Source: CG2-30-36-16 sp964372115
Lineage (GTDB): Bacteria > Bacteroidota > Ignavibacteria > Ignavibacteriales > Ignavibacteriaceae
Length of the DNA: 64,000 bases
NCBI GenBank assembly: GCA_964372115.1
Contig: CAYJPN010000001.1
Coordinates: 124,001 to 188,000, forward strand
Reading direction: 5' to 3'
A program made the position numbers and the translations under genes. Each line of letters opens with the position of its first letter. Position 1 is the stretch's first letter. Below, one piece after another: positions 26,880-36,843 of this stretch. Below the pieces are notes generated by a model that did not search any database, had not been told where the DNA came from, and worked only from the letters and a program-made list of their open reading frames with translations.

Positions 26880-29800
26880 TTACATTTTGGTTTCCGGCGC
26901 AATTCCTCCGATGTCGGAAATTGACTCCCCGGTTATTGATTTATTTTGGTTCAAGTAATAACCCCGCAGCTTTTGAGCAAGCGCAGTATGTATTTTTTTC
27001 TTTTTGGTCAAACTTTTATTCATCAACAATTGATGAAGCCGTTCGGCTTGCAGCGAGAAGATTTCAATTTTAGATTGTATGATTTGCGGAAAAATATTTC
27101 CGTCTGTCTCAATTGCAAGGAACGGTAAATTTTCAAATTCAATATCGTACTTCTTCTTAAAATCAGCAGCTTCAAGTTTACCACCCATGTTCATTTCGGC
27201 GTTTAGTATGGATTCCGCAACACGAGAAGGCATACAACCGAATGGCCCGAGTGAAATAACACCGGAAGCATGGTCAATTATTTCATAGAGAGCTGAACCC
27301 ACGGTAAGAATTGCTTCACCTGCCAAATCAGTGTGTAAAAGATGATCGGCATGATCTATCATTTCATCAATTTCAATCATCTCATAAGCCATAAGTCCGG
27401 ATTTTACGAGGCGTTGCTTTATATTTTTTTCAATTCCGCGTTGAGCTAAATCCCTCAAATGCCAGGCAAATCTTTCCGCAGCTTTTAGTTTTCCGTTAAA
27501 TTGTTTTTTAACCATAAAGTTTGAGTAATAAACATACTCCCCGATAGGGGCAACGGCTACGATAATATTTCGTTCCGCAAGACGTTCGATTAAATCTTTA
27601 CGAGAAAATTCATCGTGCCGCACAAATATTTCACCAACCAGCGCCACCTTCGGAGCTTCCTCAAATGAGCAAACAGTGGGAATATCTTTTAGCACCGCGG
27701 CGCTTATTTCTAATTGTTTATAAAGATTCTCAAGACTTTCCTTTTCAACTACTTTTAGAATTGAGCTCCACTCATTGTGCAATACTTTTAGGGCTGATTT
27801 TTTGTCGATTGCAATAGCCCGTATTGCAAGAGATATATTTTGAATTACATCAGCACAAGTTATAGCAGCCCAGCCGCGTTTTACAAATTCGTCTCCCATT
27901 CCGCTGTACGAATCGTCGTCAGTGAGAGTATAAATGCCTACATTGCGAAGTTCTTTTTTGTTTATCATATTTTCGAGAAACACGGAGTATTGACCGAGCC
28001 GGCAAGGACCGGTACTCGTTGCCATAAATAAAATAGTCCGTTCTTCCGGATCATTCCGCTGTTTACAATATTCAATAAGCGAGCCAGCATTAAGAATTAG
28101 AGGAAGGCATTCTTTACAAGTCGAATTGCCCCTTCCCTCTTTTATAGTGTCAAAGTTGTACATATTAATCGGGACGGCATTTATGCCGATGTACCTAAAA
28201 GCCGCGGCAAATGCATCCGCGGCAAAGTTACCCATGTTGGGTATCAGCATCTTTATGCGTTTGTCGCGCAAATCCATTTCAATTCCGTCGGAATCAATAA
28301 TTTTTTCGTTCACAAATTCTAATGGAACAAATTTCTTTTCCGGAGTGCTGACCTGCCCATTTTTTAACAGTTCCCTGTAACTCCTGATTATATCAATCGC
28401 AGCTTCAACACGTGTATTTATTCCCGCATCTGCGGAATGGCTGTCGAGTTCAAGTGTTAATGATGGTTTGTGCCCCATTATTTCTCTAAAATAATTTATT
28501 ATAAAACTATCCGGTCCGCAGCTAAAATTTGTAATAAACGCCCCGAACAATTGTTCGTGTTGTTTTACAAAACGAGCATTGCGTAAAATTTGCCTGCCTG
28601 TTCCCCAGTACATATGTTTGCTGCTTTCAAACTCTTCTGCAGATAGAAAGTCATGCGGAATTATCAGCACATTACGCGAAGCAAATTTTTGAGGAATCCC
28701 AAGATTTGCTTCACCAGCAAATGCATTATAGCTTCTCCCGAAAAGAACCATCGCAAATTTGTTCGGGTCCATCTCAATTTCCGCAATAGCTGTTTTACCT
28801 AACGCTTTAAATTCCGAAAGCATATCATTTAGTTCAGAAAGCGCATAATCAAATGAGGCTGAAGCCTCAGCTTTACTGCAACCCATATTCTCACCGAGTC
28901 GAATAAATGCATCTCTGCCCGATTCATACCCTTCGGCAAAATTAAAGATTGGAGACAGCAGTTCAACTCCCTCAAGTTCTTTTTTGAAAGTAGATTTTAA
29001 GTAGTAGTTTTCCGCCTGCAAAAAGACACACGTACGGTCGTAAAATTCTGTTGATGGATTGTATATCTCCAGTATATGAGGAAGAAATATATAGTCGGGT
29101 TTTTTATCAAGAACACTTTGCATAAACCCGTGAGCAAGTTCAACCGGGTAACAAAAAGCAGACTGTCTTTTTTCAACCCCTTCTTCAATTACCTCATCGC
29201 CAAGCACAACTTTAAAACCAAGTTGTGTAAAAAAGTTAAAATATAGAGGGTAGATTGTATTTACAAAAAATGATTTCGGAATGCCGATAACTTTTGCTTT
29301 TTCATCCAGCACAGAGGGGTGAATATATTTTTCAAAGACAAGTTCCTGCCTAAGATTAACGAGGTTATTTTCTTTTACATGTTTTACGCGCTCTATCTGC
29401 AGGTTATAATACTTATTGCATGCGCCGCCAAACGGATATTTTTTACCGTTTACGCTTATTAATGATACGCTGCATTTACGATCGCATTTTTCAGCGCCGC
29501 CGGCACATACGAATGACTTTTCATATTTTACCGTGCGGTTTATCAAATCATCAAGCACAAATTCTTTTTGCTCAAGCAAACCAAGTTCAAGTTTCTTTTT
29601 TATCTCCAGAGCAACGCCAAATGCGCCCATTAGTCCTGGTTCGGGGGGAACAATAATCTCTTTACCCGTTAAAGCTGCCATTGCTATTGGAACTGCCTTA
29701 TTATAACAAACACCGCCCTGCATAAAAACTTTTTTTCCAACCGGACGATTACCTTTAACACGATTTGTGTAATTCAGACAAATTGAATAAACAAGACCCG

Positions 29801-31265
29801 CGACAATATCTTCCTTAGAGAGTCCTTCATGCAGCGCGTTTTTTATATCGCTGCTTATAAACGCGGCGCATTGATCATTAAAGTTTGGCGGACTGCTTGC
29901 TTTTAGTGCAATATCACCAATTTTTTTATAATCGATGTTTAATGATTCTTTTGCCGCCTCTTCAAGAAATGAACCGGTACCAGCCGAGCAGGCTTCGTTC
30001 ATTGCATAATCAGAAGGAATGCCGGCGGTTATGTAGGTGTATTTTGCATCCTGTCCGCCAATTTCAAAAATTGTATCAACTTCGGGATCAAAATAAACCG
30101 TTGCGTTTGCGTGAGCAATTATTTCATTTATAACCCCTTTTGTTTGAGCATGCAAACCTGATATGTGCCTGCCTGACCCTGTAACTCCGAGCCCAATTAT
30201 TTTTACAGGAACATCAACTTTACTTTTAATACTCTTATAACATTGCACCGAAGCAAAAATAGGGTCACCGTTTGTACGCAAATATTCTGATGCCAAAACA
30301 GAATTGTCCTCTTTACGCATAAGCACGCCTTTTGTAGTGGTCGATCCGACATCAAGTCCGAGTATGCATATATCACCTGCTTGGGCAGTCCCCGATACAA
30401 ATGATTTAAATTGAACTTTATCAATATGCAGCTTTAAATCATCGTGAAATGTAAAAGCGGATGCTTCCTCTTTATACAATTTTGAAATATTAACTTTTTG
30501 TGTTTCATTTTCTAATGCGAATAATGCGGCGCCCAATGCTTCGAAAAACTGGGCAGAGTCGGGTATTATCAGAGTTTCAATATGATCTTCGAGATGTTTA
30601 ACCATCACGCTGTTCGACGCAACCCCGCCAATTATAATTGCCTTCTTATGCGGCACTCTTGCGGTAAGTTCTATAATTTTTTGTGCCATCATCCTGGAAA
30701 GCCCGGCAACCACGTTTTCTTTCGCAACACCTTTATTCAAAGCATGTGTACAATCCGATTTACAAAAAACCGAACATCTTCCGGAGATGTTATATGGTTC
30801 TCCCTTTAAACCTAATTCAATTGCTTCTTCAACCTGAAGGTCCATTCTTTTTATTTGCTGTAAAAAAAACTCACCTGTGCCGCTCGCGCATTTATTGCCT
30901 GTTACAGCTTTGGATATTTTTCTATTGTTATCAAGGAGATAAATTATGAAATTTTCGCCGCCTGCACTTATTACAATATCACCGTCTAACCCGGTAAACG
31001 CCAGCGCATACTCAATGGCTTCGGGTTCGGAGATTGAGCTAAGATTTAAAAATTTTCTAAATTGCCTCCCGGTTACTGCGGTATTGCCCGGGTAGCTGTT
31101 TGATAATAATTTTTCTACCACATCTTTGGGGTTCCCGTGATGCGGTTGATTTTTTGCTGATTCAATTACGATACTGCCGTTTTCAGAATTAACAAACACT
31201 GAAGATACAGATGAAGCTCCAACACAAATTCCTAATGATTTCATTCGTTCGCTTTTATTATACAA
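26880..31265 (-). CDS. Giant 2-hydroxyacyl-CoA dehydratase activase-like fusion protein
   Basis: The 1461-residue protein fuses two BadF/BcrA/HgdC-type ASKHA ATPase domains and dehydratase-like regions. Domain 1 (about residues 8-275) has CASGTG at C126 and CSVFC at C164/C168. Domain 2 (about 300-560) opens GLDVGSTTTKG, has EIGGQDAKY, C426 in EACSAGTG and C466 in DQCAAF. These cysteines correspond to the pair that binds a shared 4Fe-4S cluster in HgdC dimers. A DUF2229 region (about 640-900) and an HgdB-like C-terminal part (about 1000-1370, with CKECLPL and FGCMPSRV) follow. Such megaproteins should power ATP-driven low-potential electron transfer; the substrate is unknown. The likely start is Met 8 (31244). 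The DUF1611 gene follows. Confidence 0.88.
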   Translation of the reverse strand: MYNKSERMKSLGICVGASSVSSVFVNSENGSIVIESAKNQPHHGNPKDVVEKLLSNSYPGNTAVTGRQFRKFLNLSSISEPEAIEYALAFTGLDGDIVISAGGENFIIYLLDNNRKISKAVTGNKCASGTGEFFLQQIKRMDLQVEEAIELGLKGEPYNISGRCSVFCKSDCTHALNKGVAKENVVAGLSRMMAQKIIELTARVPHKKAIIIGGVASNSVMVKHLEDHIETLIIPDSAQFFEALGAALFALENETQKVNISKLYKEEASAFTFHDDLKLHIDKVQFKSFVSGTAQAGDICILGLDVGSTTTKGVLMRKEDNSVLASEYLRTNGDPIFASVQCYKSIKSKVDVPVKIIGLGVTGSGRHISGLHAQTKGVINEIIAHANATVYFDPEVDTIFEIGGQDAKYTYITAGIPSDYAMNEACSAGTGSFLEEAAKESLNIDYKKIGDIALKASSPPNFNDQCAAFISSDIKNALHEGLSKEDIVAGLVYSICLNYTNRVKGNRPVGKKVFMQGGVCYNKAVPIAMAALTGKEIIVPPEPGLMGAFGVALEIKKKLELGLLEQKEFVLDDLINRTVKYEKSFVCAGGAEKCDRKCSVSLISVNGKKYPFGGACNKYYNLQIERVKHVKENNLVNLRQELVFEKYIHPSVLDEKAKVIGIPKSFFVNTIYPLYFNFFTQLGFKVVLGDEVIEEGVEKRQSAFCYPVELAHGFMQSVLDKKPDYIFLPHILEIYNPSTEFYDRTCVFLQAENYYLKSTFKKELEGVELLSPIFNFAEGYESGRDAFIRLGENMGCSKAEASASFDYALSELNDMLSEFKALGKTAIAEIEMDPNKFAMVLFGRSYNAFAGEANLGIPQKFASRNVLIIPHDFLSAEEFESSKHMYWGTGRQILRNARFVKQHEQLFGAFITNFSCGPDSFIINYFREIMGHKPSLTLELDSHSADAGINTRVEAAIDIIRSYRELLKNGQVSTPEKKFVPLEFVNEKIIDSDGIEMDLRDKRIKMLIPNMGNFAADAFAAAFRYIGINAVPINMYNFDTIKEGRGNSTCKECLPLILNAGSLIEYCKQRNDPEERTILFMATSTGPCRLGQYSVFLENMINKKELRNVGIYTLTDDDSYSGMGDEFVKRGWAAITCADVIQNISLAIRAIAIDKKSALKVLHNEWSSILKVVEKESLENLYKQLEISAAVLKDIPTVCSFEEAPKVALVGEIFVRHDEFSRKDLIERLAERNIIVAVAPIGEYVYYSNFMVKKQFNGKLKAAERFAWHLRDLAQRGIEKNIKQRLVKSGLMAYEMIEIDEMIDHADHLLHTDLAGEAILTVGSALYEIIDHASGVISLGPFGCMPSRVAESILNAEMNMGGKLEAADFKKKYDIEFENLPFLAIETDGNIFPQIIQSKIEIFSLQAERLHQLLMNKSLTKKKKIHTALAQKLRGYYLNQNKSITGESISDIGGIAPETKM

Positions 31266-31465
31266 GTTTTACTTAATTTTACTTTTTTATGATGATTTAC
31301 CAATCACCCTTTATTCCAGATTAAAATTTAATTTGAATAGTTGCAAATTTCAATACAAGAATGAATAAAAGATGATTAAAATTGAGAATATTTTTTTATT
31401 TGAAATTAAGATACAGAATTCGAGCTAATTTTTAATTATTTTTACAAAAAACTTTTGAGGTTGTT

Positions 31466-32239
31466 TTGTTCAATTTAGAAGACTTTGATATTAAATTAGA
31501 TACCGACTATATCGGGCGCAGATTTGTCTACGGTGATGAGGTTGATTCTACTAATGCTGTTTTGATGAATCCTGATTATGAATTTAACGAAAACGGTACG
31601 GTACTACTCGCCGAAAAACAGTTACAAGGACGAGGAAGACAGGGGAGAATATGGCACAGCTCAAAAGATTTTAATCTTACATTTTCCGTACTCCTGATCG
31701 ATAAAAGTTTATTAACAAAAAACCTAACACTTTTAGTGTTCGGTACTGCAAACGTTGTAGCCGCTTCAATAGAAAATTTATTCCAGATTAGAACCGAAGT
31801 TAAATGGCCGAATGATATTCTAATCAACAGGAAAAAAGTAGCGGGAATTTTACTCGAATCAACTTCGCATGGTAAAAAAATTGACCGCCTTGTTGTTGGA
31901 ATTGGAATAAATGTGAATCAGCAGACATTTCATGGGGACTTCCCTATCGAACCTACATCTATCAAAAACGAACTGAACCAAAACGTAGAACGCGAAACAC
32001 TACTTGCCGAGGTGCTGAACATCTTTGAAGAGATGTTAAACAAATATAAAACCGAACCCGAGCAAATATTAAAGGACTGGCGCATGCGCTGCCGTATGAT
32101 CGGGGAAAGAATAGATATAAACGACGGCAAAAAACCTCGTTATGGAATATTTGATGATGTTGATGAAAACGGAACACTTTTATTGCGAACAGAAAAAGGA
32201 ATTGAGAAAATAAGTTTTGGTGATATTAGTTTAAGATAG
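31466..32239 (+). CDS. birA: Biotin--[acetyl-CoA-carboxylase] ligase
   Basis: BirA activates biotin to biotinyl-AMP and attaches it to carboxylase carrier domains. The 257-residue protein has the ligase core only: DSTNAVL, the biotin-binding GRGRQGRIW, KWPNDILINRKKVAGIL and VVGIGINVNQ, followed by the small C-terminal SH3-like domain. It lacks the N-terminal DNA-binding domain of E. coli BirA, so it should not be a repressor. The start is TTG at 31466, supported by GAGG at 31457-31460. It is followed after 43 bases by coaX, and biotin and CoA supply both serve fatty-acid metabolism. Confidence 0.93.
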   Translation: MFNLEDFDIKLDTDYIGRRFVYGDEVDSTNAVLMNPDYEFNENGTVLLAEKQLQGRGRQGRIWHSSKDFNLTFSVLLIDKSLLTKNLTLLVFGTANVVAASIENLFQIRTEVKWPNDILINRKKVAGILLESTSHGKKIDRLVVGIGINVNQQTFHGDFPIEPTSIKNELNQNVERETLLAEVLNIFEEMLNKYKTEPEQILKDWRMRCRMIGERIDINDGKKPRYGIFDDVDENGTLLLRTEKGIEKISFGDISLR

Positions 32240-32282
32240 AATATATTTGTAGTGAATATTTTGTTTGGTTGGAGTTATAAAA

Positions 32283-33050
32283 ATGTTGCTCGCTGTTGAC
32301 ATAGGAAATTCAAAAATTAAAACTGCTTTGTTTGATGAAGAAATACTTACTGAACATGCGGTGTTTAATTCAGTTGATGAATTATTAAAATATGCTGATA
32401 AGATTGAACATTCCGATGCGACTGTTTCTTCCGTAGTACCAACAAAACTTGAAGCTTTTATAACCGGCTATTTTCCCTCATCGGGGAAGAAGCCTTTTTT
32501 AATCAACAATAGTTTAACCTTTAATTTAAAGGTTGAATACAAAACTCCTGAAACTTTAGGGATAGATAGAATTTGTTCTTCAGAAGGGGCGTTTTATTTT
32601 TTTAAACATTCGCCGGAATACAGTTATTATAATAATCAGACTTATTTTATTGTGGTTGATTTTGGAACTGCGACTACCGTTAATATAATTTCATATCCCG
32701 GAGTGTTTGAGGGCGGTTTAATAATGCCCGGATTAGGTATGATGTATAAATCTCTTTCAAAAAACACCGCTCAACTTCCTTTAATTAAGCCGGATGATTA
32801 CAAAACGTTTGTTGGCAAATCTACGCACGAATCAATTGCGAGCGGTGTGTTGAATGCCCAGGCAGGAATCGTGGATAGAGCGGTGAATTTTATAAAAGAA
32901 TTAACTACGTTTCCATTCATCTCAATTTATATTACCGGCGGTGTTGCCAAACATGTAATACCGTTCATTCAACACACATATTTTTATGAACCACAGCTTG
33001 TACTTTATGGAATTAACCAGGTATACAGGCGGAATACAATCAAGAAATAA
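32283..33050 (+). CDS. coaX: Type III pantothenate kinase
   Basis: CoaX phosphorylates pantothenate in the first step of coenzyme A synthesis. The ASKHA fold opens LLAVDIGNSKIKTALFDE; other landmarks are TPETLGIDRICS, VVDFGTATTVNII, EGGLIMPGLGMM, and the C-terminal ITGGVA. The frame extends to a TTG at 32265, but ATG 32283 is preferred: GGAG lies at 32270-32273 and the protein then begins at the conserved strand. Length is then 255 residues, normal for the family. Likely cotranscribed with birA. Confidence 0.93.
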   Translation: MLLAVDIGNSKIKTALFDEEILTEHAVFNSVDELLKYADKIEHSDATVSSVVPTKLEAFITGYFPSSGKKPFLINNSLTFNLKVEYKTPETLGIDRICSSEGAFYFFKHSPEYSYYNNQTYFIVVDFGTATTVNIISYPGVFEGGLIMPGLGMMYKSLSKNTAQLPLIKPDDYKTFVGKSTHESIASGVLNAQAGIVDRAVNFIKELTTFPFISIYITGGVAKHVIPFIQHTYFYEPQLVLYGINQVYRRNTIKK

Positions 33051-33183
33051 AATAACGGTATACTAATAATATTTTTTTATCTTAAATATAAATTAGTGCG
33101 AACCTTATATATTTAATTTTTAACTTCATTGTGTTAATCCGCATGATTGTTGTTCAATTGTGCTTTTATAAAAAGGAAATTAA

Positions 33184-34359
33184 TTGACTTCTAAAGAAAG
33201 AGTATTAACTGCTATGAAACTCGGCACGCCCGACCGTGTGCCTGTAATGTGCCAGCTTTCTATCGGTCATTATTTTAGATACTCAGGAATTTCTCCCATT
33301 GATATTTGGTTTTCTTCCGAAGGTTTTGCTGAAGCTTTAATTATTATGCAGCAGAAATATAAATTTGACGGAATATTAGTCAACCTTACCGGAAGAGATC
33401 CTGATTATAAAAAACAAATTATTTCGATTGAAGAAAAAGAGGATGAATTTCTTTTAAAGTGGCAAAATGGTTGTTATTCTATAGTGCCGAAGAACGATAA
33501 TCCGCATTATTACCAGCCTGATGGCTCTCGATATTTTCCTATCTTTGACGAATTAGATCCGGAAAAACTTTTTTATATTGATCCCTGGGATATAACCGAA
33601 ATATCTTATCCCTTTAAGTGGGGGTTTGAAAAAAAAGCCCGGACATTTGATAATTTTTTCCCTGCATATCACGCCGATACTATTAAAATAGTAAAAGAAA
33701 AAACCGGTGGAAATATTTCAATACATTCAGAAGTATTTTCGCCCTGGTCACAGTTCCTTGAACTTTTAAATTATGAAAATGCTCTGATGGCGATAATGGA
33801 CGACCCAGCGAAAGTAAAGGCGTGTCTCCAAAGTTTAACCTTCGGGGCAATACAACTTGCAAAAATGCAGGCGAAGGAAAATGTTGATGCAATATTAATC
33901 TCGTCAGCTTTTGCCGGTGGCGGTTTAATCTCCCGCGATCATTATACAGAGTTTGTTCTCCCTTATGAAAAACAAATTATTGAAGAAGTTCAAAAAGAGT
34001 TCGACATACCTGTATATACACATACATGCGGCAGTATCGGCGACCGCCTTGATTTAATGATGCTGACAGGCACAGATGGGATTGATACGCTTGATCCCCC
34101 CCCGCTCGGGACTGTTGAACTTGAAGATGCAAAACAAATATTAAACGGAAAAGTTTTTATAAAAGGAAACATCGACCCGGTGAACACTCTGCTTTATAGT
34201 AATAAAGAAAAAATTGAAAAAGACGTTAAATGGCGTTTGGAAGTTGGAAAGCGGAACGGCGGTTATATATTAAGTTCCGCATGTTCAATTGCGCCGAACA
34301 CTCCGCCTGAAAACATAATGCTTTTAACTGAACTTGCAGAAAAATTTGGAACTTATTAA
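33184..34359 (+). CDS. Uroporphyrinogen decarboxylase-like (MtaA/MtbA-type) methyltransferase
   Basis: A protein of 391 residues of the UroD superfamily, beginning with SKERVLTAMKLGTPDRVPV. The zinc-binding pattern of corrinoid methyltransferases is present: H280 and C282 (THTCGSIGDRL) and C367 (SSACSIAP). It lacks the heme-pathway features that would make it HemE, and its neighbours are a B12-binding protein (1-base overlap) and a homocysteine methyltransferase. It should move a methyl group to or from the corrinoid cofactor; the methyl donor is unknown. It starts at TTG, supported by an AAAGGAAAT site upstream; this is the first gene of the operon. Confidence 0.85.
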   Translation: MTSKERVLTAMKLGTPDRVPVMCQLSIGHYFRYSGISPIDIWFSSEGFAEALIIMQQKYKFDGILVNLTGRDPDYKKQIISIEEKEDEFLLKWQNGCYSIVPKNDNPHYYQPDGSRYFPIFDELDPEKLFYIDPWDITEISYPFKWGFEKKARTFDNFFPAYHADTIKIVKEKTGGNISIHSEVFSPWSQFLELLNYENALMAIMDDPAKVKACLQSLTFGAIQLAKMQAKENVDAILISSAFAGGGLISRDHYTEFVLPYEKQIIEEVQKEFDIPVYTHTCGSIGDRLDLMMLTGTDGIDTLDPPPLGTVELEDAKQILNGKVFIKGNIDPVNTLLYSNKEKIEKDVKWRLEVGKRNGGYILSSACSIAPNTPPENIMLLTELAEKFGTY

Positions 34360-35006
34360 TGAAAGAAATTGAAGAACTCCTTAAAAACCTTGCACAAACA
34401 ATTATCGATGGACAAAAGGATGAAACGGTAAGTTTAACAAATCGTTTATTGGAACTAAAATATCCGCCGAAAAATATTCTTGACGAAGGTCTGCTTCCCG
34501 GCATGGACGTAGTTGGAGTACGCTTCCGCGATAATATTATTTTTGTTCCCCAGGTGCTCATTTCCGCCCGCGCCATGAAAACTGCCCTTGCAATAATTGA
34601 ACCCATGTTGTCTGAAGCAAAAATAGAAGGTCTGGGCACGATAGTTATCGGCACTGTAAAAGGAGATATACATGATATAGGGAAAAACATTGTTGCGATG
34701 ATGTTGAGAAGTAATGGTTTCAAAGTTATTGATCTCGGTATTGATACATCAGTTGATAAATTTATCGATGCTATTAATAAAGAAAAACCTCTGCTTGTCG
34801 GCATGTCTGCGCTATTAACAACCACAATGATTTATATGAAACTTGTAATTGACAAAATAAAACAAGAAGCTCTGCCAGTTAAAGTTATGATTGGCGGTGC
34901 GCCAATTTCTAAAAATTTTGCCAACCAAATTGGTGCTGACGCGTATGCAAAAAATGCATCGGATGCTGTTACTATGGCGCGCGAATTAATTGGTATAAAA
35001 AAATGA
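34359..35006 (+). CDS. Corrinoid (cobalamin-binding) methyltransferase protein
   Basis: A protein of 215 residues with the two-domain structure of MtaC/MtbC/MttC-type corrinoid proteins. A helical cap (residues 1-85, with PPKNILDEGLLPGMDVVG) is followed by a B12 Rossmann domain with the cobalt-ligand motif DxHxxG at D103, H105, G108 (GDIHDIGKN), then SALLTTTM and GGAPISKNFANQIGAD. It carries the methyl group between the UroD-like methyltransferase encoded before it and the homocysteine methyltransferase encoded after it. Confidence 0.93.
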   Translation: MKEIEELLKNLAQTIIDGQKDETVSLTNRLLELKYPPKNILDEGLLPGMDVVGVRFRDNIIFVPQVLISARAMKTALAIIEPMLSEAKIEGLGTIVIGTVKGDIHDIGKNIVAMMLRSNGFKVIDLGIDTSVDKFIDAINKEKPLLVGMSALLTTTMIYMKLVIDKIKQEALPVKVMIGGAPISKNFANQIGADAYAKNASDAVTMARELIGIKK

Positions 35007-35015
35007 GATTGTAAT

Positions 35016-35906
35016 ATGACAAACATTATCGATGAACTAAAAAAACCGGGGATATTATTATGCGACGGCGCAATGGGAACAGAACTTCAGAAGAGGGGTA
35101 TGGCGGTTGGAGCATGCCCGGAGGAATACAACATCACAAACCCGCAATTCATAAAAGAAATACATAGCGATTATTTTGACAGCGGCGCTAGAATTGTTGA
35201 GACAAATACTTTCGGAGCCAACCGTTTACGAATGAAGTTTTATGGATTTGAAAACCGCGTTAAAGAGATTAACATTGCTGGCGCCGCACTGGCGCGTCAA
35301 GTTTGTCCTCTTAACTGTTTTGTTGCCGGCTCTATTGGTCCGTTAGGAGAAATGATTGAGCCGCTCGGCGAAATAAGTGAACAGCAAGCTTATGAAGTTT
35401 TTACAGAGCAGGTAAATGCTTTGCAAGAAGGTGGAGTTGATATTTTGTTTATTGAAACAATGATGTCACTTGATGAAGTTGTAATTGCAGTCAAAGCAGC
35501 AAAAGAAAATTCTAGCCTCCCCGTTTCTGCCACCATGACGTTCGAGCTTGGTAAAGCAGGTTTGAGGACTCCCTGGGGGATTGATACAAAAACAGCAGTT
35601 GAAACATTATCATCACTTAGAGTAGATATAATCGGCTCTAATTGCGGGAAAGGTTTTGATGAAATGATTGAGGTGATAAAAGAAATGAAACAGTGGACCA
35701 ATTTGCCGCTCCTGGCACAAGCTAACGCGGGTCTGCCGGAATGGGTGGAGGGAATCTCAGTTTATAATGAGACCCCTGAAATTATAGCGCCTAAAATAAA
35801 AAAGTTAATTTCGCTCGGTATAAAACTAATCGGCGGCTGCTGTGGTACAACTCCCGCCCATATCAAAATGATGAGTGAGGTTATTTCGGATGCTGGGCTC
35901 AACTAA
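35016..35906 (+). CDS. Homocysteine S-methyltransferase domain protein
   Basis: A protein of 296 residues with the fold of the N-terminal domain of MetH and of BHMT-like enzymes: LLCDGAMGTELQKRG, ETNTFGANRLR and the three zinc cysteines C210 (GSNCGKG) and C275/C276 (GGCCGTTP). It should bind homocysteine and accept methyl from the corrinoid protein encoded nine bases upstream, giving methionine. It lacks the folate, B12 and reactivation domains of MetH, which fits a split enzyme. Confidence 0.9.
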   Translation: MTNIIDELKKPGILLCDGAMGTELQKRGMAVGACPEEYNITNPQFIKEIHSDYFDSGARIVETNTFGANRLRMKFYGFENRVKEINIAGAALARQVCPLNCFVAGSIGPLGEMIEPLGEISEQQAYEVFTEQVNALQEGGVDILFIETMMSLDEVVIAVKAAKENSSLPVSATMTFELGKAGLRTPWGIDTKTAVETLSSLRVDIIGSNCGKGFDEMIEVIKEMKQWTNLPLLAQANAGLPEWVEGISVYNETPEIIAPKIKKLISLGIKLIGGCCGTTPAHIKMMSEVISDAGLN

Positions 35907-36015
35907 ATTTTTTATAGGCGATTCATTTATAAATTAATCAGCTCATCTTGCATTAAAAAACGGAATCATTTGAAAGATAAATTCATCTAACAGATAAATA
36001 TTTTGGGAAACAAAA

Positions 36016-36828
36016 ATGAATTACGAAATAAAAGATTTTAATAAAGATGTAATTGAAAAAAGCCACCACTCACCTGTTCTTGTTGACTTTTGGGCAGAAT
36101 GGTGCGCTCCATGCCGAATTCTTGGACCAACCCTTGAGAAAATTGCCGAAAATAATAAAGATAAATTTTCTTTCGCTAAGATTGATACCGACGCAAACCA
36201 GGAAGTAGCAATGAAGTACGGGATAAAAAGTATCCCGACCGTAAAACTTTTTATAAAGGGTGAGGTCGCGGATGAATTTAGCGGCGCACTCCCGGAAAAG
36301 ATGATTGAAGAGTGGCTCGATAAAGCTCTTCCCTCTGAAGAAAAAGAGCTTATACATACCGCCCGCGCTTTACTAAACACAGAACCGGAAAAAGCAAAAG
36401 AAATTTTGGAAAAGTTAAACTCGCTTCAGCCCGAAAATTTTGAAGTTAGAGCACTGCTTGCCAAACTTATACTTTTTGAAGATCCTTCAAAAGCTTTGTT
36501 ACTTGTAGATAATTATCAAAATGAATTATCCAATACTGAAGAAGCCGAATCGGTTCATACTCTGGCAATTATTTTTGACAAATTAAACGACAGTGAAAAA
36601 CTTCCGGTTTCTAATGTTAAGGATATTTATTTTTCGGCTATTGATGATTTGCGCAAAAAGGATTTTGATACGGCATTGGAAAAATTTATTAATGTAATAA
36701 GAGAAGACCGGCAGTACGATAATGACGGGGCGAGAAGAGTTTGTATTGCAATATTCAAATATCTCGGGGAAGAACATCCAACTACGTTAAAGCACAGAAG
36801 GGATTTTGGCAGCGCGTTGTATGTTTAA
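36016..36828 (+). CDS. Thioredoxin-domain protein with C-terminal TPR region (CnoX-like)
   Basis: The N-terminal thioredoxin fold (residues 1-105) has the active site WAEWCAPC with C30 and C33 and the cis-proline IPTVK. The rest (about 110-270) is helical and TPR-like, with AKEILEKLNSLQPENFEVRALLAKL and the C-terminal DDGARRVCIAIFKYLGEEHP pattern typical of the tetratricopeptide thioredoxins related to CnoX/YbbN. Such proteins bind unfolded clients in the cytoplasm. It has no signal peptide. It is separated from the methyltransferase operon by about 110 bases. Confidence 0.9.
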   Translation: MNYEIKDFNKDVIEKSHHSPVLVDFWAEWCAPCRILGPTLEKIAENNKDKFSFAKIDTDANQEVAMKYGIKSIPTVKLFIKGEVADEFSGALPEKMIEEWLDKALPSEEKELIHTARALLNTEPEKAKEILEKLNSLQPENFEVRALLAKLILFEDPSKALLLVDNYQNELSNTEEAESVHTLAIIFDKLNDSEKLPVSNVKDIYFSAIDDLRKKDFDTALEKFINVIREDRQYDNDGARRVCIAIFKYLGEEHPTTLKHRRDFGSALYV

Positions 36829-36843
36829 TTTTTAATGTGCCGG

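Noticed and set aside
33051..33183. Possible cobalamin riboswitch before the methyl-transfer operon
   Set aside because: The 133 bases are too short and no B12-box-like sequence or expected helices can be seen.
33184..34359. HemE, uroporphyrinogen decarboxylase of haem synthesis
   Set aside because: The zinc-type HxC...C motif and B12 and homocysteine neighbours indicate a methyltransferase rather than the haem enzyme.
34226..34825. 199-residue minus-strand frame opposite the corrinoid operon
   Set aside because: It lies across two conserved plus-strand genes and has no domain, so it is a shadow frame.
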